DNA of 45,898 nucleotides from NCBI GenBank assembly GCA_944390955.1, contig CALXRY010000131.1, positions 1-45,898 of the forward strand, in the 5' to 3' direction. A model generated the notes under the pieces. That model was not told where the DNA came from, made no database searches, and was given only the letters and a program-made list of their open reading frames with translations. Positions 9,044-20,300 of this stretch are shown piece after piece. The number at the start of each line of letters is the position of its first letter. The first letter of the stretch is position 1. The translations under genes and the position numbers were made by a program. Origin of the DNA: an uncultured Clostridia bacterium (GTDB taxonomy: Bacteria > Bacillota > Clostridia > UBA1381).

Positions 9044-9073
9044 TCAAAAAAGCCTGCTCAGTAAAGCAGACTG
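9044..9073 (-). terminator. Rho-independent terminator after the DUF3848 gene
   Basis: On the minus strand AGTCTGCT, a short loop, AGCAGGCT (one G-U pair), then TTTTTT. It lies 12 bases beyond the stop codon of the gene at 9085-9438. Confidence 0.8.
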
Positions 9074-9084
9074 ATTTGCGGAAA

Positions 9085-9438
9085 TTATCGCTCCGGCTGA
9101 TGTCGTTTTTTCTTTTTTGCCTGTTCATTTTCTTTTACAAGCTCTTTTGAAAAATCATCAACCGTATCTCTTAGCATATCCATATATGAATAGTCATTTT
9201 TCAGCCATTCATTGTAGCAAGCGGAAAGAGGATATTCAAGCCGCAAAAGTTCTTTTATTTGTTTTGCATCAAGAAAATCACTTTCAAAAAGCATTAGAAT
9301 ATCATCACGCATAACCTTTTCATACGATGCCGAAATGATTTCCTCCGGTGATGAATGCTTCAGCTTTTCAATAAAGTTCTCTTGCTCATTACACATTTTT
9401 TCATAGAGTAAATCATGCATATCCTGTTCGTTTTGCAT
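9085..9438 (-). CDS. DUF3848 family protein (117 aa)
   Basis: A small mostly helical acidic protein with a basic end (KKKKRHQPER). The sequence has the look of DUF3848 proteins, common in conjugative elements next to XRE regulators and of unknown function (YEKVMRDDILMLFES, YPLSACYNEWLKNDYSYMDMLRD). I chose ATG 9438, which has GAGAGG about ten bases upstream; the frame could start at 9471, inside the XRE gene. It begins five bases after the XRE stop, so both are one transcript, ended by the terminator at 9044-9073. Confidence 0.75.
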   Translation of the reverse strand: MQNEQDMHDLLYEKMCNEQENFIEKLKHSSPEEIISASYEKVMRDDILMLFESDFLDAKQIKELLRLEYPLSACYNEWLKNDYSYMDMLRDTVDDFSKELVKENEQAKKKKRHQPER

Positions 9439-9443
9439 TGCAA

Positions 9444-9905
9444 TCAACCTCTCTTTCTGTATGTTCCGCAAGCATTTTTTATAAAATTGTAATCGTTGTA
9501 TGTGATTTCGCCTTTATACAATGCCTGCCTTGCTTCATAGATTTTTTTCAAGTGCCTGTTTGCGGTTTTGCAGTTTTCGGGAAACGAAAAAGAAATTACA
9601 TCTCCGTTTTTGCTCCAATTAAGACCGTAAATCATATCAATCTTAAATAGGGTGTGGAGTGTTTCAAGCTCGGAATCTATTGAGAGCTTTGATATGGCAA
9701 ACTTGTGTATGCCGAGTATCTTTGCTAATTTTGTTGCAATCCGGGCTTTTGCGATGCTTCTCTCGTTTTCATACTGTCCTATGCGTATTCCGGCACTTTT
9801 TTTCGAAAAGCCGACCTTTTCGCCGAGTTCCGACTGCGATAAGCCGTTATATTGTCTGCACAGCCGTATTGTCCTCCCGATAGGTTTTGCTTTTTTCATG
9901 TTCAT
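9444..9905 (-). CDS. XRE-family transcriptional regulator (153 aa)
   Basis: A helix-turn-helix domain covers about residues 10-65 (LCRQYNGLSQSELGEKVGFS, IRIGQYENERSIAK, ATKLAKILGI). It is followed by a C-terminal region of unknown role (GLNWSKNGDVISFSFPENCKTANRHLKKI). It may repress ICE mobilisation genes, as XRE proteins often do in such elements; the target is not visible. I chose ATG 9905 with AAAGGA upstream; 9899 is possible. A terminator for the preceding unit ends just before it. Confidence 0.85.
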   Translation of the reverse strand: MNMKKAKPIGRTIRLCRQYNGLSQSELGEKVGFSKKSAGIRIGQYENERSIAKARIATKLAKILGIHKFAISKLSIDSELETLHTLFKIDMIYGLNWSKNGDVISFSFPENCKTANRHLKKIYEARQALYKGEITYNDYNFIKNACGTYRKRG

Positions 9906-9935
9906 AATTTCATCAATCCTTTCATATTTTCGGGC

Positions 9936-9970
9936 ATAAAAAACCGACAAGATTTCTCCTGCCGGTTATG
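9936..9970 (-). terminator. Rho-independent terminator after the methylase-helicase unit
   Basis: On the minus strand AACCGGCAG, a short loop, TTGTCGGTT (9 bp with G-U pairs), then TTTTTTA. It ends the unit whose last gene is at 9985-10290. Confidence 0.7.
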
Positions 9971-9984
9971 CCGATTATTTAATT

Positions 9985-10290
9985 TTATCGCTCCGGTTCT
10001 GTATCTTTAAGAAAAGAGCGTGCGTCCGGTTTCTCCATTCTCAGATATTTATGCCGTAAATACCACGCCTGCTTGCTTGAAATGAGGTTTTCAACCTCTG
10101 CGGAATTTATATCAGCGTTCAATTCACACCAGCATATATCCCAATGATAGTCCTTTTTGCCGCTGTCTACGATTGCCCACGATTTTTTCATTCGTTCAAG
10201 TGATTCAGCAAGGTATTTCGGAAGTCCGCACTCAAAGTGCATTTCATCCGTCGGCATACCTGTTTCCGAGTCATATTCAAAATCTTTCAA
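9985..10290 (-). CDS. Conserved ICE protein of unknown function (101 aa)
   Basis: The readable protein is the C-terminal part of a longer open frame: DFEYDSETGMPTDEMHFECG at the start, then a Trp-rich middle (KDYHWDICWCELNADINSAEV). The best ribosome site, GAGGTGAACGCA, precedes a TTG at 10290; an ATG at 10332 is the alternative, and frames reaching 10668 are only overlap with the helicase gene. The Trp/Cys pattern and place right after the methylase-helicase suggest an ICE accessory protein. I assign no function. It ends in ER and is followed by a terminator. Confidence 0.65.
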   Translation of the reverse strand: MKDFEYDSETGMPTDEMHFECGLPKYLAESLERMKKSWAIVDSGKKDYHWDICWCELNADINSAEVENLISSKQAWYLRHKYLRMEKPDARSFLKDTEPER

Positions 10291-10372
10291 TGCGTTCACC
10301 TCATTTCTGCCCGATGGCTTATTTTTATTCATTATATATCGGAATATCACACCGGTCAAAAATTTCGGGATA

Positions 10373-11361
10373 CTATCTTGCCATAGCGTATTCACGCTTT
10401 CTTTGCGGCACTTGTGCGTCGGATACATCAGTGTCGATAACATTATCGTCCTTCTTATCCATTTTGAGAAGTGCTTCAACGGCGGCAAGCCGTTTTGTTT
10501 TTTCTTGTAATTCAGCCTCTTGCGGAAACGGTCGCTTTGCTTCAGCCTTTGCCGTTTCATACTGCGTATTGGTGTTTGCAAGTTCTTCTTTTGCGATTTC
10601 AAGCCGTTTTTCAAGACCGTCCAAAGCATTGTCGATACGCTGGATATTACCGAATACATCTGTGCCAAGCTCTACCTTGTGAGAAAGCTCATTTTTAAGT
10701 GACACATAAAACAGCTTTTGAAAGCTGTCAAAGGACAGCTCCATAGAAAAACCCCGGTAGTCACCGATTAAAACCGGCTCCTCCGAGGTCATTTTCTTGC
10801 AGCGTTCTATAAGTGCATTTCCCGCTTTTTCCTTTTCAAAATATCCGAATCCGTCAATGGTCATTGTATTGAATTTATCCTCTATCTTAGGGTATTTTTT
10901 AACTGTCTGAATATCGGTTTCCAATCCCTTAATTCTTGCGGTGGTTTCGGCAATCTGTTTCGGGTAATACTTCACAACCTTATCTTCGAGGTCATAAATC
11001 TGCGACATAAAGGACGATTTTATCAACTTCAGCTTTGATACCTCCATATCAAGCTCCATTTTTTCCTTGATGTACGGGTTGCCCGTTGACAGTGCCTTGA
11101 TTTCCGCAAATGAAAGTGCGGTAGGATCTATATCGTCCGCCACTCTGACGGGGGATTTTGAAGTAAATATCTGCGATATAAACTTCTGTTTCTGCTCAAC
11201 GGTTTGCCACATATATGTATCAAAGGTACCTTTGGTAACATACCGGTAAATATGCACTTTTTCGTTTGTATTTCCTTGCCGTATAATTCTTCCGGCTCGC
11301 TGTTCAAGGTCTGCCGGACGCCACGGACAATCGAGATCATGAGAGGCATAAAGCAGTTTTT
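10373..11361 (-). CDS. Methylase/helicase exon 3
   Basis: It begins K-L-L-Y-A-S-H-D-L-D-C-P-W-R-P, then carries helicase motif VI (QRAGRIIRQG), a NTNEKVHIYRYVTKGTFD segment and a coiled-coil end. A frame starting at 11257 (294 aa) is only part of this exon. Confidence 0.88.
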
Positions 11362-14300
11362 ATAACGATAGGTAAGGCTTTGATATCATCTCCACCTTTT
11401 CCCCCGTCCCACACCGTACGTGAGAGTTTCCCCTCATACGGCGTTCCATCAATTGTAGGTAAACTTAGTTATAAGATTAATTTTCAGTATCCTTTTCGGC
11501 GTTTAACATTATTGCTTCGTTCCCACAGAGTACACGCAGTTTGTTCAGTTTTTCGATTTTTTGTTTGTTTAGTTTAAAGTTTGAAATCAGTCTTGCTATT
11601 ACCTCAGCATTAACCGCATGGATTAATACATGAATATCTTTGTCCACTATTATCAGATTTTTATACTCATCACCGCCGCCTTGTTTTCTTGGTTTCTTGT
11701 GGTGACAATGAATTCTGTCTATAGAAAGCAACTCATTTGTTATCGCACACCGCCCTTTTTGTGCGATATACAGAGATATTCGGTTATCGTTATATTCAAT
11801 GGTTTCACTATCTACGGGATTTCTCATTAATGCATGAACCATTGACATATCTATATTTTCAAGCTGTTTATGAATAAATTCTCGCCCTTCTTTCGTAAAT
11901 GCATTTATCGTTTTCTTCTTGTGAATGGGCGGTTGATGACTCACATAACCAATCGGCAGCAGAATATTCTTTCCAATAAAACGTATTTCTTTACTTGCTG
12001 CATATTCTAACGCATATCGCGGTATTGATTCGTTATTTCGTCGCTTTACTCTCTTTTGAAGCCTGATTTTAATGGACTGCTTTATACTGTATGCAAGCGG
12101 TTGAAAATCGGCATTTACATCAGTCGCCATTCGGTAATAATTGTGTATTCCCATAATGTAGCTGTTGTAATTATTGATTGCTCGGTATTCCGCACTTTCT
12201 CCTTTACTTCTGCAATATTGAATATCCTTTATGTACTCGGAAGCCCTGTCATGGATTCTATTCAAAGCCTTTTCCGATACATGAGATTTAATTACATATT
12301 TATCGCAGACTATATTATTCTTCGTCGTTTTGCCTTTCTTGTGTACCTTAATTTTAAATCCAAGAAAATCTGAATAATTATGTTTAAGGTTTACAATCTT
12401 TGACTTCTCAGGACTTATGTCCAGTCCCAATCTGTCTTTAAGCCATAGTTTGACTGCTTCAAATATTTTCACTGCGTCATTATGTTTTCTGCAAAAGATT
12501 TTAAAATCATCGGCATACCTAACGATATAGCATTCTTTTAATTTTGTTTTCCTCAATGCTCTGTACTTTTTTGACCTGTCCTTTGCGCCTGTAGTATGAA
12601 TTCGTCCGCTGTATTCATGCTTTGTGGGTATTTCCTCCCACTGCGAGGCTATCCACCAATCTAATTCATTTAGCACAATATTTGACAGCAGTGGACTTAT
12701 TATACCACCCTGCGGTGTTCCTTTCTCGGGGAAACCTATTCCTGCAACCTCTGCTTTAAGCATAGCTGATATTATTGATATGAGTGTTTTATCTCTGATA
12801 CCCAATGTCCACATCTGCTTTAAAAGCTTTCCGTGGCTCACATTATCAAAGAAACCCTTAATGTCAATATCAATAACAATATGCAGATTACTGTTTTGTA
12901 TTAATTTTTCAGCTTGTGCCAGAGCATTTTCTACACCTCTGTTTGGTCGAAATCCGTTACTTGTTTCTCGGAATTTTGCTTCACATATAGGCTCCAATAC
13001 TTGATAGAAGCACTGCTGAATCAGTCTGTCTGTTATTGTAGGAATTCCCAGAGGTCGTTTCTTAGTCGGGTCACTGCTTTTGGGTATTTCTACTCTGCGT
13101 ACTGATTGAGGTTTATACCATTTTAGCTTGTTTTTAATAAGTCTAACTATCTTTTCCTCGCTCATAGCAGATAAATGCTTAATCGTTTTTCCGTCTGTTC
13201 CTGCCGTTTTGCTACCTTTATTTTTCTTTATATTTCGGTAGGCAAGTTTTATATTTTCATCAAGCAGTACATACTGCATTAAATTTGTAAAACTTACATT
13301 TTTCAAACTTTTAGCATAAAGCTCATCGAAAATCTGTTGTGTATCGTAATACTCATTATTACGAAGCTTTTGACGCTTTAACGCCTTGTTCGGATTTACT
13401 GCCAAAGTCAGGTACTCACCTTGCGGCTTTCTCTTTTCTTAGTCATACTCGAACCTTTAGAATTAATCTTAACTTTTAGTTCAATCCTGCAATTGACTGG
13501 CGGCTGTTCCTCCACGGCTTGTTATCACCGCTTCATCGGTCGTGCCGCCGCTCTCAGCCAGACAAAGCGAGTTGTTACATTGCTGTTTCTTTCCTCACTG
13601 CCACCAATGTGCAAACATCTTTTCGGGAACTTGTGCAAGTTCCGTTGGCGTTCTGACCTTTCCTCGTTCCGATATTCCTATCTGTTTCATGCTTGCCCTT
13701 AGGTTTATCCTATAAGCCTGTGCGCTTGCCAATGCCTGTAACATTGCAAGGTCTTTCATAACGTACAATTTTACTCAACCTCACGCACACCGTAAATTTA
13801 CAGTTACGCCATTTCTAACGTATCACGCTTTAGACTCGTACATTCGGATATATCGTCAGTCATAATGACATTCTAACCATAGGCATTTTATAGACCCCCG
13901 GCGTATCATCTGCACACCCCGCCTCCGGAGCGGTTTCCACATCAAGCTGCTGACAGCAGTCTCCTGTTTGGGCAGACTTCCGCCGACTTCAACGAGCTTC
14001 GCACCCTCACATTTTGCACTATGAGCGCACGTCGTAGTATCAGGGCAGGCGTTTCAGGGCGTTACTCCATCATTCCACCTGTCGGAATATCAGTTCTACA
14101 AGACTGATAATTTTACTATATTCAGTTGTATTTTTCGTGTCTTGTGTCTAACCTTTTCAGTTAGAAACGAGTCGCACGCACATTCGTTCCGGCACCCATT
14201 TTTGAGGTGGAGCCAAGAAGCACACGCACATCGCCGCTTCTGACTTTCTTGAATAATTCGTCTTTTTTAACCTCCGTGTTTGCGTCGTGAATAAAGGCAA

Positions 14301-17300
14301 TTTCATTTTCGGGTATGCCTTTTTGGAGCAGCTTTTCTCGTATACTATTATATACCGAGAATGTACCGTCCGATTTCGGTGTTGATAAATCGCAGAATAA
14401 AAGTTGTGTTGATTTCTTTTCTGCGGTATCTTTCCATATTTCATATACACACTTAGCACACACCGATACCTTTGAGGTTTCGTCATCGGGAAGCATAGGG
14501 TTTATCATTCGTTGGTCGAGAGCTAATTTTCTGCCATCGTTTGTTATTTTCAGCATATTGTCAACGCTCGGATCTACGCTTCGGTTTCGCACTTCTTCGG
14601 CTCGCTCTCCAAGGTCTGCAACCATATCTTTTTGAAATTCGGTCGGCTCAGCGACTTCGTTATGATACTCAACCTCTGGCACAGGCAAATTCAGCATATC
14701 CGCTGTCTGAATATCGGCAACCTCTTTGAACATTGCAATGAGTTCGGGTAAGTTAAAGAATTTCGCAAACCTTGTTTTCATACGATACCCACTGCCCTCC
14801 GGTGCAAGCTCCATTGCCGATACAGTTTCACCAAATGTGGAAGCCCACGCATCAAAGTGCTGCAAGCCACGCTCTTGAAGTGATTTATATTGCAAATATC
14901 TCTGCATTGTATATAACTCTACCATTGAATTGCTTACCGGCGTTCCTGTTGCAAAAATAACACCTTTACCGCCCGTAAGCTCATCAAGATACTGCGTTTT
15001 CATAAAGAGATCGCTTGATTTTTGTGCTTCGGTCTGTGCAATACCGCCCACATTACGCATTTTTGTGTAGAGGAACAATGTGTACCACCTACGCACCGCC
15101 GTTAGGCGTGTACGTAGTAGATACTTTGTCGTGATAGGTAATTCTTTGATGTTATCTCCGAATTTTCCCCCACCTCACACCGTGCGTACACCTTTCGGCG
15201 TACACGGCGTTCCATCAATTTAACTTACTACCCTCCATCGGGGTTCAACGGATATATGTCCTCACGGAGCATATTCCGCTTACAAATTTCACTTTAATTT
15301 TTCTCTGTATTTCTCGATTTTCTTAATTACCTTTTTATCCGTATTTACAGGTATGGGACTGTTGTGTATCATTTTGTGGCAGTCATAACAAACCCATGCA
15401 AGATTATTGACTTTGTTTATTTTATCCATTGACAGTTTGTTATTAACATGATGACAATGCTTCTGTATTAAACCGTATAAATCCTTTTTTACAACATTTG
15501 CACTTTCCCTTATCACGATTAAAGGCATATTCTCTGTTCATAAAATACTCAAAATTGTATTTACCTGTTGCATATACTGCAAGTCGTATATCGTCACTTG
15601 TATTAACAGACGGTCTGTTATGCGGTAACGGCTTGTGTTTGTTTCGGTATTGAACATAGATTTTTCTGCCTTCTTCGGTATAAGGCGTCATTTTCTGATT
15701 AAATGGTTTTTGCTCATATTTTGAGTGAGTAATAAATGCCATTGTTATTCCAAACCACATTCCCTCAACAGGGATTGCAAAGGTTTTACTGTCGTAGTCC
15801 TTATGCCTTTGCGGTAGATTTGACAAGTGTTTTAACGGGATTTGCCATGAATTATATCTGTCAGGATATATCCGTTTCCATACTGAAAATGCACTGTTAT
15901 TTACACGCCTGTCTATGACATGAAGTGCATGGGAACATATACTTGAGCTGATATATTCTGCAATACCCATTATCACGGAATTTATATACTGTATTTGTGC
16001 TATTCTGCTGTTTATGGCGGAATAGTTTCGTATGTCTCTTATTTTGGCACATAAATTCTTGACTTTCTTTGTCAGTCTGTCCATATCGGGGTATGGCTTG
16101 CCAACTAAATGTTGTTTGTTGTTTTCAGGTGTTTCCCGAGGCTTTTCAGCTTTGATAATAAATCCGAGGAAGTGTATTCCCTCTGTTTTAAGGTCTGTTA
16201 CTTTTGTTTTCTCCTGTGACAATTCAAGCTTCATTTTATACATAAAGTATTTTGTCAGTTCAGCTTTTAGTCTGTCCGCCTCTTGTTTTGTTGATGTCAG
16301 TATTACCCAATCATCTGCATACCTGAAATTATATTTTGGATTTACACCCAACCATTTTAATCGCCTTGAGTCATTGCATTTATACTTGCACCGTCTGTGA
16401 GGATTGTAATATTTTCTGCCTATATACCAGTCAAAATCATTGAGATATACATTTGCCAACAAAGGTGAGATAATACCGCCTTGCATAGTACCGATATTAC
16501 TGTTTTTGAACATATCGTATTCGATATATCCCGATTTCAGCATAAGACCGATAATTTTAATCAGTCTTTTATCGTGTATTCCCAGACGCCATAGTTTTTG
16601 TAACAGTAGTCTGTGATTGATATTGTCAAAGCACCCTTTTATATCACCCTCTAAAGCCCAGACGGGCTGTTCCGATGATTTATATGAGGCGTTTATCACA
16701 TTGACTATATCTCTTACAGCGTGCTTTTGTGCTCTGTACGGTCTGAAACCATAACTATGCGGATAAAATTGTGCCTCGCATATTGGTTCAATAACAATCC
16801 GTACACATTCCTGAATAATTCTGTCAAGAATTGTCGGTATTCCAAGCGGTCGTTTTTTACCGTTACTTTTGTCTATATACACACGTTTGGCAGGTTTTGG
16901 TTTATAGTCTGAAAGCGCATTTCTGACTAAATTTATTACTTCATCTTTTGGCATTTGCAAATATCTATCCATTTTGATTTTGTCAACACCGGAGGTTTTA
17001 CTTCCTTTGTTGGACTTGATATTATGGATAGCTGTTACAATAGTCACTTCATGAATTACTGCTTCAAGCAGTCCTGTAAATTTTGTACCTTGTTTGGCTT
17101 TATCATACAGAAAATCAAGCAGGCTCTTTAAATCAGCCTCATTTGAAAATCTGACGTTTAAATGCACAAGGCTATCACCTCGCAGTTCGTCACCCATTAT
17201 TTCAGGGAGTTAGTAATTTTCGTTTTGTGAAATTTGTAAATTAAACTGACTCGTCTCCTTCGCCATGAGATATTTCAATCTCGTGTAATTGGCTTTCCCA

Positions 17301-20300
17301 ATCTCAGACTACTATGAGACGGCTGACTTCCTATGCATTTCATAGCCCTGTAAAGCTCTAAGCATAGGCTCTCAAACGTTCCTAAATCTCTATCCTTTTT
17401 TTTGATGTTTTTAGGTCGTCACCTTACACCGTGGAAATTTAGCATACTTTGAACCACAGTTTTTGTATGCTTCCGATACGCATTTCAGCATTACCGTGAA
17501 TATACTGAAAAACCAGCAATATATTCCTTTCCATTCATCTCCTTTTCAGGAGCCACTTCCTCTTACGATGCTGCATGACTTTCTGTAATTGTAACCATAG
17601 ACTTCGGAAACCCGCATTATATATTCCATATCATACGAATGAGTATGACTTAGGACATCAAATTACGACTTTACCACGCTTTGTACCATAGGTATTTACA
17701 GATACCTAACGCACAGTGGAGTATCAGTTCTCGTACTGCCCACAGTTTTGACATACTGTCTCTGGCATTGGTTCAGTACGGCAGAGGAATTTCACCTCTG
17801 AATTTGAGATTTAAGTTCTCTACGATATTTTCTTATATATTTAAGTGCTATCGTATGGTGCTTTTCGTCATAGCTGTCAACTATGACTTATGCACAACGT
17901 TTCGCACAATTTTTATAGTAATGTGCCTCGTCCACAAACACCCTGTCAACGCCGATTTCTTCAAAGGTAACAACATCATCCTTACGGTCTTGGTCGTTGA
18001 GTTTTTTTAGTTTTGCTTCAAGTCCACGCTTTGTTTTTTCCATTTGTTTTACGGTGTAACGCTCCGCATTTTCGGCTTTTGCTGCTGCAATTCCGTCTAA
18101 AATTTCATCAAGTTGTTTTTGAAGTATCGCTTTTTGCCTTTCAGCCGACATAGGTATTTTCTCAAATTGTGAATGACCGATAATAACGGCGTCATAATCA
18201 CCCGTTGCAATTCTGCCGCAGAATTTCTTGCGGTTTTTCATCTCAAAGTCCTTTTTTGTTGCAACAAGGATATTCGCCGCCGGATACAACTGTAAAAATT
18301 CGCTTGCCCATTGTTCCGTAAGATGATTTGGTACTACAAAGAGAGATTTGTTACACAGTCCCAACCGCCGTGATTCCATTGCAGCCGCAACCATTGTCCA
18401 AGTCTTACCGGCACCCACGACGTGTCCTAAAAGCGAATTGCCGCCGTACATAATTCTTGCGACAGCGTCCTTTTGGTGCTTACGCAGGGTTATTTCGGGA
18501 TTGATACCGTTAAAGGTTATATGGCTGCCGTCATATTCACGGGGACGGATAGAATTAAACCTTACATTGTATATTTTACAGAGGTCATCACGCCTTTCGG
18601 GAGTTTTCCATATCCAATCCTCAAAGGCTTGCTTGATTGCCGCTTGCTTCTGCTGTGCTATTGTCGTTTCCTTGATATTCAGCTTTGCAACCTTGTTTCC
18701 GTTTTCATCGTAAACATAATCAAAGATACGAACATCTCGCAGATTAAGCGAATCCTCAATAATTTTGTATGCGCTTATTCGGTTTGTGCCGTATGTGTTG
18801 GTAGCTTTTACACCTTTATCGGCACTCTTGCCTTGAATATTCCATTCGCCCGTAAGATTGGAGTATTTCACATCAATTTTATTACCGGCATAGTAATTGG
18901 GCGAAAGCAAATCAAACACAAAGTCCTTTATATACTTTTCCGGTATCCAAGTTGTACCGAGTTTTACGGAGATTTCTCCCGGTGTTAAGTCCTTCGGCTG
19001 TACCTTTTGCAAGTATTCTGCATTGATGCGGTATTCGGAATTTTCCTCTGCAAACAGCTCCGCCTGACTTAACTTTTCACGCACATTACCCGACAGATAC
19101 TCATCAGCAGTCAGATATTTCGGCTCATTTTCGGGAGATATTTCGTGTTCAGGATTTAGGAAGATAACGCCGTGCAAATCCTCATACAGCTGTTGTTCGG
19201 TTTTGCCGGATAGCTTTTCCATAAAGGGTATGTCTATCTTTGCCTTTTCGGCAAGCGATACCACCAATGCTTCATCCGCCGTATCAACCTTAGTAACTTC
19301 GTGTTTGGCTCTTATGGTGCGTTTGGTGAACATATCCGCTTTGCGTGCAAGCTCGCCGTATTCGTCCAATACCTCTAATGAACAGAGCAGGAAATAACTG
19401 CTGTCCTCAGAAAATGCAAGGGCATTGCCACGAGAATTTATGAGTCCGTATTTCTTTGTGTAATCATTATAGAGCGTGTTGAGTTTTGCCTGTTGAGCCT
19501 TGATTTCATCATCGGAATAGTTTTCCGTTTGATATTCGATTAAAGTTCTCACGCAGTCACGCAGTTCAATCATACCTTTTACACGGTTTTCAGCCGTTGC
19601 GTTCAGTTCCACCTTACGCATTATGCTGTTTTCACGAAAATATATATCTCCGTCCACAACCGTAAAGCTGAAATTGCGTACATTTGGATCTGCCGGGATA
19701 GTAACTTCCTCATCATTTGAAACATCCTCAAATTCATATTCTGTAATTTGTGCGTGTATGTTCTGAATGGCTCCGTCAAGCTGTTCGGCAAGTGTGGTGT
19801 TTTCGTCGGGCTCACAGGTAAGCTCCGGACCGAAAGGACCGCTGACTTCTTTCAGTTCACCCATAACCATATCGGGATTATCTAAAAAGTAGCGGTTTAC
19901 AAATTGTCCTGTTTCGTGTTCGGCAACTTCAACCCATTCCGGCATAATATCCGTCATACGCTCACGCTTTTGCAAAAAGAGAATATCAGCCGTAACCTCT
20001 GTTCCGGCATTCTTCTTAAAGGTGTTATTCGGCAAGCGGATTGCACCGATTAAATCGGCTCTCTGTGCAATATATCTACGCACCTTTGAATTACGCTTAT
20101 CCATAGTGCCGGAGGAGGTGATAAAGGCTACAACGCCGCCCGGTCGCACTTTATCCAAAGTCTTTGCGAAAAAGTAATCGTGTATGAGAAAATTGTGCTT
20201 GTTATACTTCTTATCAAGCAGCTTGAAATCTCCGAACGGCACATTTCCGATTGCCACATCGAAAAAACTGTCGGGAAGTTCCGAGTTCTCAAACCCTTGT

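Larger units (their letters stand above)
11362..14177 (-). mobile_element. Group II intron 1 (2816 bp)
   Basis: The 5' end reads GTGCGACTCG and the 3' end CGTTAT. Domain V is visible at 11410-11446 (CCGTATGAGGGGAAACTCTCACGTACGG), and a domain VI-like segment with CCTTACCTATC follows. An RT protein is coded within domain IV. Boundaries were set by exon logic: joining AATGTGC to AAAAACTG restores GAGTNVQKLLYASHDLDC. The 770 bases upstream of the RT gene (13406-14177) are the structured domains I-III and hold no gene. Insertion is within helicase motif V. Confidence 0.9.
15078..17907 (-). mobile_element. Group II intron 2 with 3' extension (2830 bp)
   Basis: The 5' end reads GTGCGAAACG and the 3' end TACACAT. 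Domain V lies at 15175-15212. Joining exon 1 AAAAATT to exon 2 TGTTCCTC restores HYYKNLFLYTKMRNVGGIAQ. The upstream 700 bases (17198-17907) hold structured domains and no gene. After the domain VI-like segment (AATTACCTATCACGAC) the intron runs on about 50 bases to the exon, unlike intron 1. Its RT gene has a broken endonuclease end. Confidence 0.88.

Noticed and set aside
10290-10668. N-terminal 126 codons of the 227-codon frame
   Set aside because: This part lies antiparallel in another frame within the helicase exon 3; the ribosome site and protein-like composition begin at 10290.
15484-15491. Programmed frameshift joining intron 2 RT to its HNH end
   Set aside because: The needed change is a +1 skip at A6 with no stimulatory structure seen; a -1 slip would not restore the frame. 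An indel is simpler.
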